Shown piece after piece: positions 62,421 to 64,000 of a DNA stretch of 64,000 nt. Numbering within the stretch: the first letter of the stretch is position 1; each line of letters begins with the position of its first letter. The position numbers were made by a program, and so were the translations under genes. Below the pieces are notes generated by a model. That model did not search any database, was not told the DNA's origin, and saw only the letters and a program-made list of their open reading frames with translations. Source of the stretch: Delphinapterus leucas (Eukaryota > Chordata > Mammalia > Artiodactyla > Monodontidae); contig NW_022098001.1 of NCBI RefSeq assembly GCF_002288925.2, positions 4,364,163-4,428,162 of the forward strand, in the 5' to 3' direction.

Positions 62421-64000
62421 AAAATGACTTACTGGAAGTTAGAACTGTGAGCTTGTGCAATTCAGAACGAAGTGATTTATAATAATAAATCCTCAATATG
62501 GTCTTAAAATTTTTTTTAAGTCATAAAAAAATGCTACAATACTAAAGAAAACTTCATTTTTTGTTTTAAAGGGTATGATCAAGTTAAAATTTATTGCCAG
62601 ACACTTCTGGAGTGAAGAATCTTCTAGAAATTAATTTTTTGAGCTACCGGTACAATTTCTTTCCTAAAGGCAAGAGGCATCGACCGAACGAAGGGTTACT
62701 GTCCTGAAATGGACAGTGGAAGTCAAAGAGCCCCATAACAGAAGAGATGGGCTGATTTAAAAGGAATAACTCAGACATTGTAGTTTAAAGATCTCACTGC
62801 ATTCTTTGTCAACGAACAAGATAATCAAAATTTAAAGTTTTTACTACAATAACCCTGGGTCCCCTGGAGAATACTCAGTGAAATATGAGAGCGGTTTTAA
62901 TACCTAGAATCCCAGCTGCGTTATAGTAAGGTCAGCCGAGGAGCAGTGCTGAGACTCGAGGCCACGATGACTCCATATGGAGCCTGAGACAAGCGAAGGT
63001 AATAAACTTTCCCACAATGATTTCTTTGCTCCGTGCAGTGCCTAACGTAGACTGACAGTTGCACATCTTCCTTTCCAGGGAATTTTTCATTTGAAGAACC
63101 ACAATTTTTTGCCAGCAATGATTACGATCTACAAATTCAAGGAAAGCACTAGCCCAACCTAACAAAGTTGTCTGCAAATATGTATTGTGTGTGCCTGTTT
63201 AATCTTTTAATGTAACTGATAGAAAGTCTGCACCCCTCGACTTGCGCACAAAGATATTTCCCTTTTTTTTTTTTCTTGGAATGGAATACTCACTGAAGAG
63301 AAACTGGCATTAGCTTCATGGTAATAAAGATGGCTCTAAATGAGGCATCAGAGGACAGAAACATTAGAAATTGGGGACGGCTGCGGACAGCAGATTTGGG
63401 ACACTGGTATCATGTATGTAACAAATCTTTATTAATAAGTACATTAAATCCCATATTTTTCATTTATAACTGCTGCATAATTTCCTGTTAACACTTCATG
63501 TAAATTCCAGATAAGGTAATAATTTTTTTTTCAGAATTCTATTTCTGTTTCATTATATGTTCTATACTCTGCCCCACAGGTCAGTCACATGATTGAAGTA
63601 TTATGCCTCATTAAAATTCCACTAGTTAAAACATGGAGACAGAATTTTGGTAATTCTTTTCTACGTTACTAGAATTAACCATTCCAATACATTCTTGGGC
63701 TCCCTGAACCTCACAATTTATGTATACATATACTCTCACATCTACACTGTTAGCAAGTTCTTAAATGTACACACATATAAGGAGCATATGTAACACAGAT
63801 ACATGCTGGTCAAGGGGTCTCGATGTCCTAAACAGAAGGCTCTTATCTTTCATTTGCTCCAGTGGCTGAAAATCCTTGCCCCACCACCTCCCAGCTCAGT
63901 ATTTCTAGCTAGCAGCTGCTATCAGAAACCTAAATAACAAAAATATGCAAACTTGCACACTAATTCCCTTTGGAGATAGATCTTGGCTGCAGCCCTGTCA
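62421..64000. other. Low-copy interval to the window edge
   Basis: No exon is seen, including no match to the preceding ZFPM2 exon. The text at 62690-63010 has more CpG than its surroundings ('catcgaccgaacgaaggg', 'gactcgaggccacgatg') but no promoter or splice-bounded frame. Confidence 0.5.

Noticed and set aside
62900..63010. 'gacaagcgaaggtaataaac' as a splice donor of a hidden exon
   Set aside because: There is no acceptor-bounded open frame before it on the plus strand, and the known gene runs on the minus strand.

Overview
The window is mammalian nuclear DNA and almost certainly cetacean (whale or dolphin). The main evidence is five near-identical ~205-215 bp tRNA-derived SINEs of the cetacean CHR type. 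They share a 'cttccctggtggcgcagtg' head, a 'gggttcgtgcccc' B box, an A-rich tail and long target-site duplications. One older long-form CHR copy and one CHR/Bov-tA-like copy fit the cetartiodactyl background. Base composition is AT-rich and the long frames are ORF noise or SINE translations, as expected for intronic DNA.

I recognise one gene. A 112-bp exon on the minus strand (26456-26567) has a good acceptor and a consensus donor. It encodes the FOG2/ZFPM2 segment [15 protein letters not shown]...[13 protein letters not shown]...CIVYSK, about residues 141-177 of the 1151-residue human protein; this corresponds to coding exon 5 as I recall the human gene. The rest of the window is therefore ZFPM2 intron: positions below 26456 lie in the downstream intron (toward exon 6) and positions above 26567 lie in the upstream intron (toward exon 4). 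I looked for the neighbouring exons on the minus strand and did not find them. FOG2 is a zinc-finger cofactor of GATA4/5/6 in heart, gonad, diaphragm and lung development.

Layout: 1-12 kb has old MIR, L2 and L1 remnants, a foldback inverted repeat at 7860-8068 and a possible nuclear-receptor half-site cluster near 11.0 kb. At 13-17 kb there is a young CHR SINE, then an ancient repeat split by a MaLR-type LTR that itself carries a (CA)n expansion. At 19.6-20.0 kb an AT-rich, repeat-free block is dense in GATAA motifs. The exon is at 26.5 kb. At 27.8-32.3 kb there is a CHR, a MER1-like hAT element and LTR remnants. At 38.6-41.5 kb there are three young CHR copies, two of them head-to-head. At 42.6 kb there is a perfect 24-bp POU-like palindrome. 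From 47 to 62 kb there are ancient repeats, the long-form CHR and two enhancer-like repeat-free blocks (about 57.0-57.2 and 57.6-58.0 kb).

I found no complete gene, no structural RNA gene, no CRISPR array and no new multi-gene system. The most interesting points are regulatory and structural: GATA-motif clustering in an intron of a GATA cofactor, the inverted CHR pair, the POU palindrome and the foldback repeat. Repeat family names come from recognising consensus text by eye, so boundaries of ancient repeats are approximate. Claims of conservation are inference, because no alignment was possible.
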